Assembly (NCBI GenBank): GCA_937901475.1
Contig: CALGTL010000053.1
Location: 1 to 42,739 of the forward strand
Length of the DNA stretch: 42,739 nucleotides
Reading direction: 5' to 3'
Source of the DNA: an uncultured Dehalococcoidia bacterium
Lineage (GTDB): Bacteria; Chloroflexota; Dehalococcoidia; Lucifugimonadales; Australimonadaceae
The notes beneath the pieces were generated by a model. It saw nothing but the letters and a program-made list of their open reading frames with translations. It did no database searches and had not been told where the DNA came from. Position numbers and translations under genes: made by a program. Shown here piece by piece: positions 1-9,076 of the stretch. Each line of letters opens with the position of its first letter. Within the stretch, counting starts at the first letter, position 1.

Positions 1-186
1 CACTAATTTAGTATTCTGTTTATTCTTAATTTGCCAATCAGGTGAAACCATCGCACCCGGAATATGCCCTTCCGCAAAAAGAGTCGAATCCTGCGCCATC
101 TCGATTATACGAACACTCGGATCGGTCAAGTGTTCAGCCAACCAGGCGGTATCTACGAGAAGCTCAGGTGCAGTGTATTCAGCCAT
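1..186 (-). CDS. Rhodanese/sulfurtransferase-like protein, N-terminal part (runs off window edge)
   Basis: Reverse translation reads MAEYTAPELLVDTAWLAEHLTDPSVRIIEMAQDSTLFAEGHIPGAMVSPDWQIKNKQNTKLV; the 'LVDTAWLAEHL..VRIIE....F.EGHIPGA' pattern is rhodanese-like. Open to the left edge. Confidence 0.75.
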   Translation of the reverse strand, partial: MAEYTAPELLVDTAWLAEHLTDPSVRIIEMAQDSTLFAEGHIPGAMVSPDWQIKNKQNTKLV

Positions 187-208
187 CTAATCCTCCGTAC
201 AGCAATGC

Positions 209-1507
209 CTAAAGTGCGGCAACGCCATCATGATTGATAAGGGTATCAACAGGCACGCGTGGCGGTTTCGCAAACCAAGCCAGAGCCGCCCCTGCTAAGG
301 TCACTCCGCCAAATATCTGAAAAGCTAAAGAATAATCCCCGCGAATATCGAAGATGAGCCCCGCAATGAGCGGCCCCGCAGCGTTAGCAATCATCACAAC
401 CGGGTGCGTGATGCCACGTATAGTTCCGATAGATCGCCGACCGAAGTAATCAGCGTATATCACCGGAAGCATCGCGAACGCACCGCCGCTGAAAACTCCC
501 TCGCTAAGCCCATAAAGCACAACCATTCCATTGGGGGGCACATGCAAGATCAAAAACATCATCGCCGCCGTGCCTAGCATAAACGTACCAATCACCCGTT
601 GCTGCGGGACACGGCGCATCAGCGCAGCGCCCGCGAACCCTCCAGCCATCATGCCGATGGCCTGCACAAACAGCATCGGCCCCACCAGGGAACCGTCCAT
701 CCCCTGCCCCACGAAGAAGGGCACGCGGTGCACTCCGCTACCTGCGCCCACCAACATCATCCCCGTATGTGCAGCCATAAGAAGCCAGAAAGCAGGGGTT
801 CGCACTGCCGCCTTCGCCGTCCATGAGTAATCGCTTAGTCGCGAAGCTGCTCCCGGTACCTTCGGTTCAGGAGGTCGTCCATCTGGGTAGAGTCCTATCT
901 CATCAGGGCGACGCGCCACTACTAATATGAACGAAGCCAAAGAAAGCACAGCCACGCACAGGCCCAGCACCCAGAACGCCGATCGCCAGCCTGAGGCCAG
1001 CACCACCGCACCCGCAATCATTGGCCAGAACGCCAACCCCAGCCGATTACCATTAATAACTACTGCTGTTGCGAATGCACGGCGTTGGATAAACCAGTTG
1101 GCAACGACCGTATGGGAAGCCAGATTCTGTATATTCATCATCGCCATCCGGCCCACTGAGAACGCCGCATAAAGGAAGACGAGATTAGACGCGAAGCTCA
1201 CTGAGATGAGTGATGCCGAAATCAACAGCGCGCTCACCCCCAAGATGATCCGCCCTCCGTAGCGATCGAGCCCACGCCCAACCAGCGGGCCAACGAGCGC
1301 TGCCATCACAGTCGCGAAGCTGAACACGCCGGATATTGCCGTGCGCGACCAGCCGAATTCCTTGGTCCAAGGGTCAATGAAGATGCTGAACACTGGTGCC
1401 GCGGTCGCCGAAGACGCTGTCATCGAGATAGCGACCGCACCCACAACCACCCACCCGTAGTAGAAGGGGAAAAGGCCTACCAATTTGGGCGTCTGCCGCA
1501 TGCACAT
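209..1507 (-). CDS. MFS transporter
   Basis: 432-aa ORF with about 12 hydrophobic segments and MFS motifs (GPLVGRGLDRYGGRI; DEIGLYPDG linker). Confidence 0.9.
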   Translation of the reverse strand: MCMRQTPKLVGLFPFYYGWVVVGAVAISMTASSATAAPVFSIFIDPWTKEFGWSRTAISGVFSFATVMAALVGPLVGRGLDRYGGRIILGVSALLISASLISVSFASNLVFLYAAFSVGRMAMMNIQNLASHTVVANWFIQRRAFATAVVINGNRLGLAFWPMIAGAVVLASGWRSAFWVLGLCVAVLSLASFILVVARRPDEIGLYPDGRPPEPKVPGAASRLSDYSWTAKAAVRTPAFWLLMAAHTGMMLVGAGSGVHRVPFFVGQGMDGSLVGPMLFVQAIGMMAGGFAGAALMRRVPQQRVIGTFMLGTAAMMFLILHVPPNGMVVLYGLSEGVFSGGAFAMLPVIYADYFGRRSIGTIRGITHPVVMIANAAGPLIAGLIFDIRGDYSLAFQIFGGVTLAGAALAWFAKPPRVPVDTLINHDGVAAL

Positions 1508-1667
1508 CCGCTGAGATCAGGATCCAATTAGCGTATCACGGAGGGAAGTGCACTTGGCCTCATCGCAGACCAGGCGGCATAATCAAAGTCCTCACGCAGC
1601 AGCCGGCTGCGCGCAACCAGCACATCGGAGCGATGCCTTGACTAACAGGAACCTCACAGAATTAGAC

Positions 1668-3023
1668 ATGGCGAAGATCGTTTCGCTCGCCAAGCGACGG
1701 GGTTTCGTCTTCCCGAGCAGCGAGATATACGGAGGCATCGGCTCCACCTGGGACTACGGACCACTCGGGGTAGCGCTCAAGCGCAACGTCAAGGAAGCCT
1801 GGTGGCAATCAATGGTCTACGACCGCGACGATATCGTTGGATTAGATTCTGCAATCATCCAGTCGCCCGAAGTCTGGATTGCCAGTGGACACGCCGATGG
1901 CTTCGCCGACCCACTCGTCGAGTGCCCTACATGCCACAAACGCTACCGGGAAGACCATCTCTTCGAAGCCATGGGGGCCGAGTCAAACGCCTCCGGTATT
2001 GAACTCAAATGCCCTGACGACGGCGCGAAACTATCTGAGCCTCGCATGTTCAATCTCATGTTTGAGACCTACTCTGGTCCTGTTCAGGACACGGCCAGCA
2101 AGGTCTGGCTCCGTCCGGAAACCGCCCAAGGCATCTTCATTAATTTTGACAATGTTGTCGTGTCCACACGCAAAAAAGTACCCTTCGGCATTGCGCAGAT
2201 TGGCAAGTCATTCCGAAATGAAATAACGCCAGGAAACTTCATCTTCCGCACTCGTGAGTTCGAGCAAATGGAGATGGAATTCTTCGTCAAACCGGGCGAC
2301 GATGATTCATGGTATGAGTACTGGATCAAAACACGCTTCCAGTGGTTCCTCGATCTTGGCGTCCGCGCAGAGAACCTCCGCACCCGCCCCCACGAAGCAA
2401 GTGAGCTGGCGCACTACGCGAAGGGTGCAACCGACGTCGAGTACAATTTCCCTTGGGGTTGGTCAGAGCTTGAGGGCATCGCGAGTCGCACTGACTTCGA
2501 TCTCAGTAGGCATGAACAGCACAGCGGCAAGAAGCTCCAATACTTTGACCAAGAGCTCAACGACCACTACTGGCCCTACGTGATTGAACCCGCGCTTGGG
2601 GCCGACCGCGCGGCACTCGCCATCCTGGTAGACGCTTACGAAGAAGAGCCCCTTGGCACAGGAGGCAAAGAAGACCTCCGTGTCGTATTGAAATTCCACC
2701 CGGACATCGCTCCCGTCCAGGTCGCCGTGCTTCCCCTTTCCCGCAATGACAAGCTCGTACCTAAAGCCCGTGAAGTGCATAGCGCCCTACGAAAGCACTT
2801 CCGTACTGAGTACGACGATGCCCAATCAATCGGACGACGTTACCGTCGCCAAGACGAAATAGGCACTCCTTTCTGTGTAACGGTTGATTTCGAAACGGTA
2901 GAAACCGACAACGCAGTCACTATCCGAAACCGCGATACCATGGAGCAGGTTCGCGTCCCCATCGACGACCTGGCCAATCAGGTCCGCGCCCAACTCCGCA
3001 GCATGGGTTCAACTAGGGCATAG
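1668..3023 (+). CDS. glyS: Glycyl-tRNA synthetase (class II, dimeric type)
   Basis: MAKIVSLAKRRGFVFPSSEIYGGIGSTWDYGPLGVALKRN..., FRNEITPGNFIFRTREFEQMEMEFF. ATG at 1668 is the likely start; the ORF-track start at 1548 is an upstream GTG. Confidence 0.96.
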   Translation: MAKIVSLAKRRGFVFPSSEIYGGIGSTWDYGPLGVALKRNVKEAWWQSMVYDRDDIVGLDSAIIQSPEVWIASGHADGFADPLVECPTCHKRYREDHLFEAMGAESNASGIELKCPDDGAKLSEPRMFNLMFETYSGPVQDTASKVWLRPETAQGIFINFDNVVVSTRKKVPFGIAQIGKSFRNEITPGNFIFRTREFEQMEMEFFVKPGDDDSWYEYWIKTRFQWFLDLGVRAENLRTRPHEASELAHYAKGATDVEYNFPWGWSELEGIASRTDFDLSRHEQHSGKKLQYFDQELNDHYWPYVIEPALGADRAALAILVDAYEEEPLGTGGKEDLRVVLKFHPDIAPVQVAVLPLSRNDKLVPKAREVHSALRKHFRTEYDDAQSIGRRYRRQDEIGTPFCVTVDFETVETDNAVTIRNRDTMEQVRVPIDDLANQVRAQLRSMGSTRA

Positions 3024-3050
3024 GTAGGTAGGTAGGTAGGTAGGTAGGTA
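3021..3050. repeat. Tetranucleotide microsatellite (TAGG)7.5
   Basis: taggtaggtaggtaggtaggtaggtaggta; the glyS stop codon TAG is the first unit. Confidence 0.98.
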
Positions 3051-3439
3051 AGCACAGCACTTCCGAATCGTACAAACGAGCAAAATGGCCGGTGAGTTCC
3101 TTATCGTGATCGTCGGTTTTGTAAATACTGAGAGATCTCTGTCGTGCTTGGGATTGACTCTGTGATTCCAATAGGTTTGGTAGTCACGGTCATTCTCAAT
3201 ACGGCACGAGTTACCAAGAGGTTGAGTGGAAATATCCCCATGAAACGGTCTTGTTAGGCAATCGCATGGTTGGTAGTTCATATTCCGGCATCGCGTCAGA
3301 GTAGCCATAGGATGATTACGCTGACGCGAATCGTGACTACGTAACCACCTCCAGTTCTTTCCTCGTCAAGAGCAAAGACTGGTCAATCATTTGGCTTTTC
3401 CCTGATGACATAAGAGGAATTGACCACTACCCTGCAAAC

Positions 3440-4744
3440 ATGCGGGTTTTGCATATATCCGATATTCACATCGGTGTCGAAAACTACGGCCATGCCGCGA
3501 GCCAGGCTGAAGTTGAAGCGCTGCCTGATTACTTCGCCCCCGGAGTTGACCGCGCGCAGTACGTTGGAGTCTCCACTCGCCTGCTCGATTTCCTCACAAC
3601 TTTCGATTGGTCGATTGAGCACGCGATCACCCAACAAGTCGACCTAGTTCTCTTTTCTGGTGATGCCTATAAAAGCCGTGACCCCTCGCAAACACACCAG
3701 CGTGAATTCGCCCGCCGCGTCGCTCGCCTTTCTAGCGTAGGCATCCCTGTATTCCTAATCGTTGGTAACCACGACCTCCCTCACGTCGCCAATCGCGCTA
3801 CTGCTCTTGAGATATTCCCAACGCTTAACGTCGCCAACGTAACCGTCGGGTCATCCCTTGAAACCTTCGTAGTCGAGACCAATTCAGGACCGCTACAAAT
3901 CATCGCCCTCCCTTGGATACGTATCGGCCAATTCATGGCAAAGGAAGAAACTAGGGACATGTCTTTGGAGCAAATCAAAAACTCCGTCGAGACTCGCCTA
4001 ACTGCCCTTCTCGAGCAAGAAATTGAGAAGCTTGACCCATCAGTGCCCGCGTTCCTCTGTGCCCATGTCACCGTATCCGGCGCGAAATTGGGATCAGAGC
4101 GCAGCATGATGCTAGGTAACGACCACGCTCTCGGCCTTGGAACCGTAGCAAACCCTGCTTTCGACTATGTCGCCCTCGGTCATATTCACAAGCACCAAGT
4201 GCTAACGCAGAATCCACCGGTCGTCTACCCGGGAAGTATTCAACGGATCGATTTCTCTGAAGAGGGCGACGAGAAGGGGTTCATGATGATTGAGCTTGAT
4301 CACGCCAATCCGCGAGGTCAGCGCAATGTCACTATCGAGTTCGTACCTGTAGCAGCTCGCAAGATGCTCACCATCAATGTCACTACCACCCCAGGTGAAG
4401 ACCCAACAGATGCAGCCCTCGAAGTGCTAGGGAAATTCGCGGGCGCAGGGCTTGAAGAATCCATCGTCCGCGTACGTATCTCTATGGAAGCAGAGCAAGA
4501 GGTCGCATTCAACGAGGCTCGCGTCCGGCAGGCCTTGACATCCGCGTTCCACCTAGGCGGAATCGAGCGCAACGTACACCGTGAGAATCGCACTCGGCTG
4601 GGCACCGAAGACGCCGAAAAAATCGCACCGCTCACTGCGCTGCGTCGCTACCTAGAATCGCGCAGCATGGCCGCCGACCGTGAAAAAGTACTCATCGGAT
4701 ACGCTGAGAGTCTCTTGGCCGAAGAGTCCGAAGGCGCCATCTAG
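3440..4744 (+). CDS. SbcD/Mre11-like metallophosphoesterase exonuclease
   Basis: MRVLHISDIHIGVENYG..., VDLVLFSGDAYKSRDPSQTHQREFARRV, VGNHDLP, ALGHIHKHQVL...YPGSIQRIDFSEE; SbcD-type motifs. Confidence 0.88.
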   Translation: MRVLHISDIHIGVENYGHAASQAEVEALPDYFAPGVDRAQYVGVSTRLLDFLTTFDWSIEHAITQQVDLVLFSGDAYKSRDPSQTHQREFARRVARLSSVGIPVFLIVGNHDLPHVANRATALEIFPTLNVANVTVGSSLETFVVETNSGPLQIIALPWIRIGQFMAKEETRDMSLEQIKNSVETRLTALLEQEIEKLDPSVPAFLCAHVTVSGAKLGSERSMMLGNDHALGLGTVANPAFDYVALGHIHKHQVLTQNPPVVYPGSIQRIDFSEEGDEKGFMMIELDHANPRGQRNVTIEFVPVAARKMLTINVTTTPGEDPTDAALEVLGKFAGAGLEESIVRVRISMEAEQEVAFNEARVRQALTSAFHLGGIERNVHRENRTRLGTEDAEKIAPLTALRRYLESRSMAADREKVLIGYAESLLAEESEGAI

Positions 4745-4791
4745 CTGCATCAATCCGTTACTTTAATCGACCTCAGTGTTCACGAAGTCAA

Positions 4792-6003
4792 CTAGCGGGC
4801 GTGGCGTATTTCAGGCCGCCACAATTGCACTCCCCAAAGAACGAGCAATGTAAGCCCTCCCAATGCTGCGAACACCGCCGGCGCACCCGCCACTTGAGCA
4901 AGTGCCCCTGCTCCAAGATGAGACACTGGAACCAGCGCTCGCGTCTGGTTCCGCACACCAACCATACGGCCGCGCATTTGGGCTGGAGTATGCGAAAACA
5001 TCGCCCCATTGTTAGAAGAGTTGAAAGCTACTTGAGCAATTCCGATAAACACCAAAAGTACCCAAAGGCCCCAGAACGTAGTCATGAAGTAACCCAGCAT
5101 CAGCAAGAACCCCAGGGCCGTACCCGCGGCCAACGCGATCATACCTGGGCGTTGGATATTCCGGCGCGAGGCTAGAGTGAGGCCACCGATGATTGCCCCC
5201 AACCCTTCCGCGGACAGCAACAAACCATACGCCCCTGCTCCCATTCCTAGCACTTGTACTGCGAACACAGGTATGACGACTTGAAATCCAGTTGCGATAG
5301 TCACAGGGCCGAATCGACTCATAAGTAACCCTGACAGAATACGGTGCCCGAATACGAAGCGCGCCGCATTAGCCAAATCCCCTGCCATAGATCCTTGGAC
5401 TGCGTTCTTATCCGGCGCATCCGCGTTGTGGATCATGAGCGTCAGTATCTCAAGTACGATATAGAACACTACCCCCATCAGGTAGGAGTAGCCAGGATTG
5501 ATTGCTGATATCAGTAACCCAGTGACTGCGGGCCAGAAAACACGTGAGCCATTCATCGCAGTCGCGTTCAGCGAAAGCGCGCCGATGAGGTGCTCCTTCG
5601 GAACCAACGCGGGCGCGTATGCAGCCCGTACAGGCTCTCGAATCGACATTCCCAGTGAGAGTGCCATAGTGCTCGCGTAAAGGTGCCACAGCACCAAATG
5701 ACCGCTTAGCACTACCAATGCCATAAGCATGAAGACTGCCAATGACCAGCTCTGCGCGACCAGGATCAGCTTCTTCTTGCTGATGCGATCTGCCAAAACA
5801 CCGGCTAGCAGCCCTGCGAAGACCGACGGCACCACCCGGACGAAATTGACTGCTCCTAGTTGCAAGGCCGACCCGGTCATTTCCCAAGTGAGCCAGTTGC
5901 GCGCCACTTGCTCCATCCACATAGCCGACGCTCCGAAGACCTGCCCCGTCCATAGGTAGCGATAATCGCGATTCCCTAGCACAGGGAACACACGAGCCGG
6001 CAT
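4792..6003 (-). CDS. MFS transporter (MFS_3/EntS-like)
   Basis: 403-aa hydrophobic ORF: RYLWTGQVFGASAMWMEQVARNWLTWEMTGSALQLG...GVLADRISKKKLI. Confidence 0.9.
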   Translation of the reverse strand: MPARVFPVLGNRDYRYLWTGQVFGASAMWMEQVARNWLTWEMTGSALQLGAVNFVRVVPSVFAGLLAGVLADRISKKKLILVAQSWSLAVFMLMALVVLSGHLVLWHLYASTMALSLGMSIREPVRAAYAPALVPKEHLIGALSLNATAMNGSRVFWPAVTGLLISAINPGYSYLMGVVFYIVLEILTLMIHNADAPDKNAVQGSMAGDLANAARFVFGHRILSGLLMSRFGPVTIATGFQVVIPVFAVQVLGMGAGAYGLLLSAEGLGAIIGGLTLASRRNIQRPGMIALAAGTALGFLLMLGYFMTTFWGLWVLLVFIGIAQVAFNSSNNGAMFSHTPAQMRGRMVGVRNQTRALVPVSHLGAGALAQVAGAPAVFAALGGLTLLVLWGVQLWRPEIRHAR

Positions 6004-6111
6004 AGCGGCCAGTCGACGCAGCGGCTTACGCAGGGTGGTTGCCTGTCCCTCGGGTGACGATGGAAGGAGAGATGTCAGATTGAAACCTTCGTGATGCGGT
6101 TTAGAAGCTAG

Positions 6112-6139
6112 ATTATAGAACTTACTCTACTTGCTTCAA
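6112..6139 (-). promoter_or_regulatory. Candidate sigma70-type promoter for the 4792-6003 gene
   Basis: On the minus strand TTGAAG - 16 nt - TATAAT (plus strand cttcaa 6134-6139 and attata 6112-6117). Confidence 0.5.
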
Positions 6140-6251
6140 ATTGACAGGTCCACGCTGCCGATGATAGACATTTCCTTTTACTCACACTCACGCGCCCACG
6201 GCGGCGAGTGCGTCCCTTTACAAGCCCCCGCGTAATCCCTAAGGAGTCAAT

Positions 6252-7547
6252 ATGACAACAGAACGAAAACTAGGAATAGCCATGCTTGGCATCGGCGTAG
6301 GTGGCACCGAGATGCTACACGCTTTCGAACAGATGGAGACTCTCGAATTAATAGCGGGTGCGGACATGAACCCGTTGACTCGTGAGCGATTCACCGCTCG
6401 CTACGAGGCCAAAGCCTACGAATCAGTTGAGACTTTGTGCGAGGACCAAGAAGTTGAGGCCATTTGGATTTCCACCCCCAATCGCTTCCACGCAGAGCAT
6501 GCCATCTACGCCATGGAGCATGGCAAGCACGTCATCGTTGAGAAGCCCATGGCCCTAAACCTTCAACAGGCCCAAGCGATGATTGACACAGCCAAGCGCA
6601 CCGGCCAGATTCTCATAGCAGGCCACACTCGCAGCTTCATTCCACCCTTCCGAAAAATGTATAACATCATTCAGTCAGGCGATCTCGGCGCAGTGAGGTC
6701 TATCAACTTCTGGGCCTACACTGACTGGCTTCTGCGACCCCGTGTCGCAGAAGAATTAGACATGGCACAGGGCGGTGGCTTGGTCATGCGTCAGGGCCCT
6801 CACCAGATTGACACCGTTCGCCTCCTCGGTGGCGGCATGATTAAGAACGTCCGTGGTTTTGTCGGCGATTGGATGCCCGAGCGCCCAATTCCTGGTTACT
6901 ACTCCGCTATGTTTGAGTTCGAGAATGGCGCTGTTTCCAATATTGTCCACGATGCCCATGGCTATTTCATGGGAGGCCTACTCGTGCCGTGGGGCGCCAA
7001 CGAGCAGCGCTACGATGAAGCCGAGCGGATGAAGGTTCGCAACGGCATGATTGCAGGTACTCGCGACGAAGAATCTGACAAGCAGGACATTCGCATTGGT
7101 GGAGCCCGTGAAGTTGAGATATTCCAGCGTGAAGGAGTCAACAGAGACATTGGTGGTGATCCTTGGATTCCGGCAGAACCTGGTTTCATTGTCGTCTCAT
7201 GTGAGCGCGGTAACATCACACGTACGGCCTACGGCATCATGGTGTGGGACAACAACGGTCACCATGAAATTGAGCTCAAGCCACCAGCGGGTTGGGCGAT
7301 GAATCGCCGCGCCGAACTCCAAGAACTATACGACGCCGTGGTCAACGGCCACCCGGTATATCACACAGGCGAATGGGGCATGGCTACGCTCGAGGCAACT
7401 CTAGCCATCACCGAATCCTCCAAGACCGGCAAACTCATTGAGCTCAAGCACCAAGTACCGCCAGTACCCGACTACAGCGACGCCCGCATTTTCGGTATCC
7501 CGCCGTCAGATGCCGGAGATATTCTCGACACTCCCACTTACGGTTAA
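6252..7547 (+). CDS. Gfo/Idh/MocA family oxidoreductase (phthalate dihydrodiol dehydrogenase-like subgroup)
   Basis: MLGIGVGGTEMLHAF.., ISTPNRFHAEHAIYAMEHGKHVIVEKPMALN, GPHQIDTVRLLGGG; preceded by 'aaggag'. Confidence 0.88.
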   Translation: MTTERKLGIAMLGIGVGGTEMLHAFEQMETLELIAGADMNPLTRERFTARYEAKAYESVETLCEDQEVEAIWISTPNRFHAEHAIYAMEHGKHVIVEKPMALNLQQAQAMIDTAKRTGQILIAGHTRSFIPPFRKMYNIIQSGDLGAVRSINFWAYTDWLLRPRVAEELDMAQGGGLVMRQGPHQIDTVRLLGGGMIKNVRGFVGDWMPERPIPGYYSAMFEFENGAVSNIVHDAHGYFMGGLLVPWGANEQRYDEAERMKVRNGMIAGTRDEESDKQDIRIGGAREVEIFQREGVNRDIGGDPWIPAEPGFIVVSCERGNITRTAYGIMVWDNNGHHEIELKPPAGWAMNRRAELQELYDAVVNGHPVYHTGEWGMATLEATLAITESSKTGKLIELKHQVPPVPDYSDARIFGIPPSDAGDILDTPTYG

Positions 7548-7623
7548 ACGGTCTATGTCGCCTCTGGACCAAGGTTGACTTGCTTGCTATTTCAACACAA
7601 AGGCCAATCAGTCCAGTCGTTTA

Positions 7624-7701
7624 GAGCTCAGTAATCAGGGATAACAAAGAAGCTTGGAGCATGTGCTCCAAGCTTCTTTGTTATCCCTGATTACTGAGCT
7701 C
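7624..7701. repeat. Perfect long palindrome (38-bp arms, 2-nt centre); core resembles a bidirectional intrinsic terminator
   Basis: gagctcagtaatcagggataacaaagaagcttggagca-tg-tgctccaagcttctttgttatccctgattactgagctc; all 38 arm positions checked as complementary. Lies between convergent genes. Confidence 0.97.
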
Positions 7702-7816
7702 GATTGAAGGCGGCAATCCCAGATTCGTTTAAGCTGAATCTGTCAGAGTTACGCTACCACCGCCGGATTGCATTATCGTCGCCCAGCTAACTGCAATCTA
7801 CTCAGTCCTACCGCGA

Positions 7817-9028
7817 TTACTGTTGTGCAATTCTGTGATTCTTAGTGAGGTAGGGGAACAAGATCGGGATAGCTGCTGCGAAGGCGATGAACATCACGCC
7901 AGCAAACCAAAAGGAATTTTCCAGTCCAAAGCTCGCAGCAAGAAAGCCGAAGCTTGCGGGTACGACAATCTGCGCAATTCCCCAGTACAAGCCGACGTAG
8001 GCCATAGCCACTCCACGCTGCTCCTGTGAACTATAGGTCGCAGCCGTCAGCGGGTACAGTGAACCCAGTAAGCCGTAGAAGATTCCGTACAAGAACATTA
8101 CCGCGCCCATCGGAGCCAGCGAAGTACTTAGCAGCGGTACTGCGAGCATGATGCCTCCCATCCCAGCCAGCGACAATGTGTAAAGATTTTGCTGCCCTGT
8201 CCGCAAGACAATTTTGCCGAAGACAACTCCGATTGCGACCATGCTAACCAGCCCGCCCGTCCTCACGAGCCCAACTGTGGTTTCTCCGTTTCCTATTTCG
8301 CGGAGGTAAGGCACTAAGAGAATCACAGCAATCGTCATCGCAGTTGATGCAACAAAAGAAGTGATTCCCGCCATTGCCATGCTAGGACTACGTGCCATTG
8401 AAGGAATCGGCGCCAGCGCTTGTTTGAAGCCTCTAAGTGCGTCCTTCCGAGGGAGGATGGGTAGAGCCAGGGACCCAACCAGGCCGATCGCACCTAGGGC
8501 CACGATGAGGGTCCACGCTGAACCGTAGCCCAAAGTTTCAGCGACGAACCCCGCGCTAGCAGCACCCACCATATCCCCGGAGGTTCTAGAGCTAGTCATG
8601 CGTCCCAGCAGCGTCCCCGCTTTCGCAGGGTTGATCCTACTGCAGTAAGACTGTGTCGCCGTCCAGTAGGTTGCTCTTGAGATGCCTAAAAACGTCTGGC
8701 CTAAGACCAGCGTCCAAAACGTATCTGACACACCGATGATTGCGGCGCCTACGACCATTGTCGCAAAGCTAATTAACAATACCCAACGTTCACCGAATCT
8801 GTCGGATATGGCCCCCGCGAATAAACGTAGGAGCAAGCCAAAAATGGCTTGAGAGGCAACAATTACTCCTAATTCAGCGAAATCGAATCCCAAGTGCAGT
8901 GCGTATAGCGGCACCAAGATCAACGTAGCGCCCAGTCCAATGTGGTAGGTGAATCCTGCAAGGTAAATCAATGCAGTCGCGCGGAATTCAGCACGCGGAC
9001 TGAGCGGTGTATGTATTGATGCTTGCAT
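7817..9028 (-). CDS. MFS transporter
   Basis: 403-aa ORF with MFS pattern: YHIGLGATLILVPLYALHLGFDFAELGVIVASQAIFGLLLRLFAGAISDRFGER. Confidence 0.9.
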   Translation of the reverse strand: MQASIHTPLSPRAEFRATALIYLAGFTYHIGLGATLILVPLYALHLGFDFAELGVIVASQAIFGLLLRLFAGAISDRFGERWVLLISFATMVVGAAIIGVSDTFWTLVLGQTFLGISRATYWTATQSYCSRINPAKAGTLLGRMTSSRTSGDMVGAASAGFVAETLGYGSAWTLIVALGAIGLVGSLALPILPRKDALRGFKQALAPIPSMARSPSMAMAGITSFVASTAMTIAVILLVPYLREIGNGETTVGLVRTGGLVSMVAIGVVFGKIVLRTGQQNLYTLSLAGMGGIMLAVPLLSTSLAPMGAVMFLYGIFYGLLGSLYPLTAATYSSQEQRGVAMAYVGLYWGIAQIVVPASFGFLAASFGLENSFWFAGVMFIAFAAAIPILFPYLTKNHRIAQQ

Positions 9029-9076
9029 TTTGTCAGCCTAACCCTCTCAAGATTACCTCGCGCTAGTCAATTTTCC

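Noticed and set aside
531-830. Many overlapping antisense ORFs of 60-200 aa in the ORF track (for example 531-830, 2084-2383, 5450-5953, 25883-26572)
   Set aside because: They lie opposite or out of frame within strongly recognised genes, have low-complexity Arg/Ser/Pro-rich composition and no recognisable motifs; shadow ORFs.
3009-3308. 99-aa minus-strand ORF covering the TAGG repeat (ends YLPTYLPTYLCPS)
   Set aside because: The C-terminus is just the translated microsatellite and the rest has no recognisable motif.
7637-7646. I-SceI-like homing site (AGGGATAACA matches part of TAGGGATAACAGGGTAAT)
   Set aside because: Only about 10 contiguous bases match, with no homing endonuclease gene nearby; probably chance.
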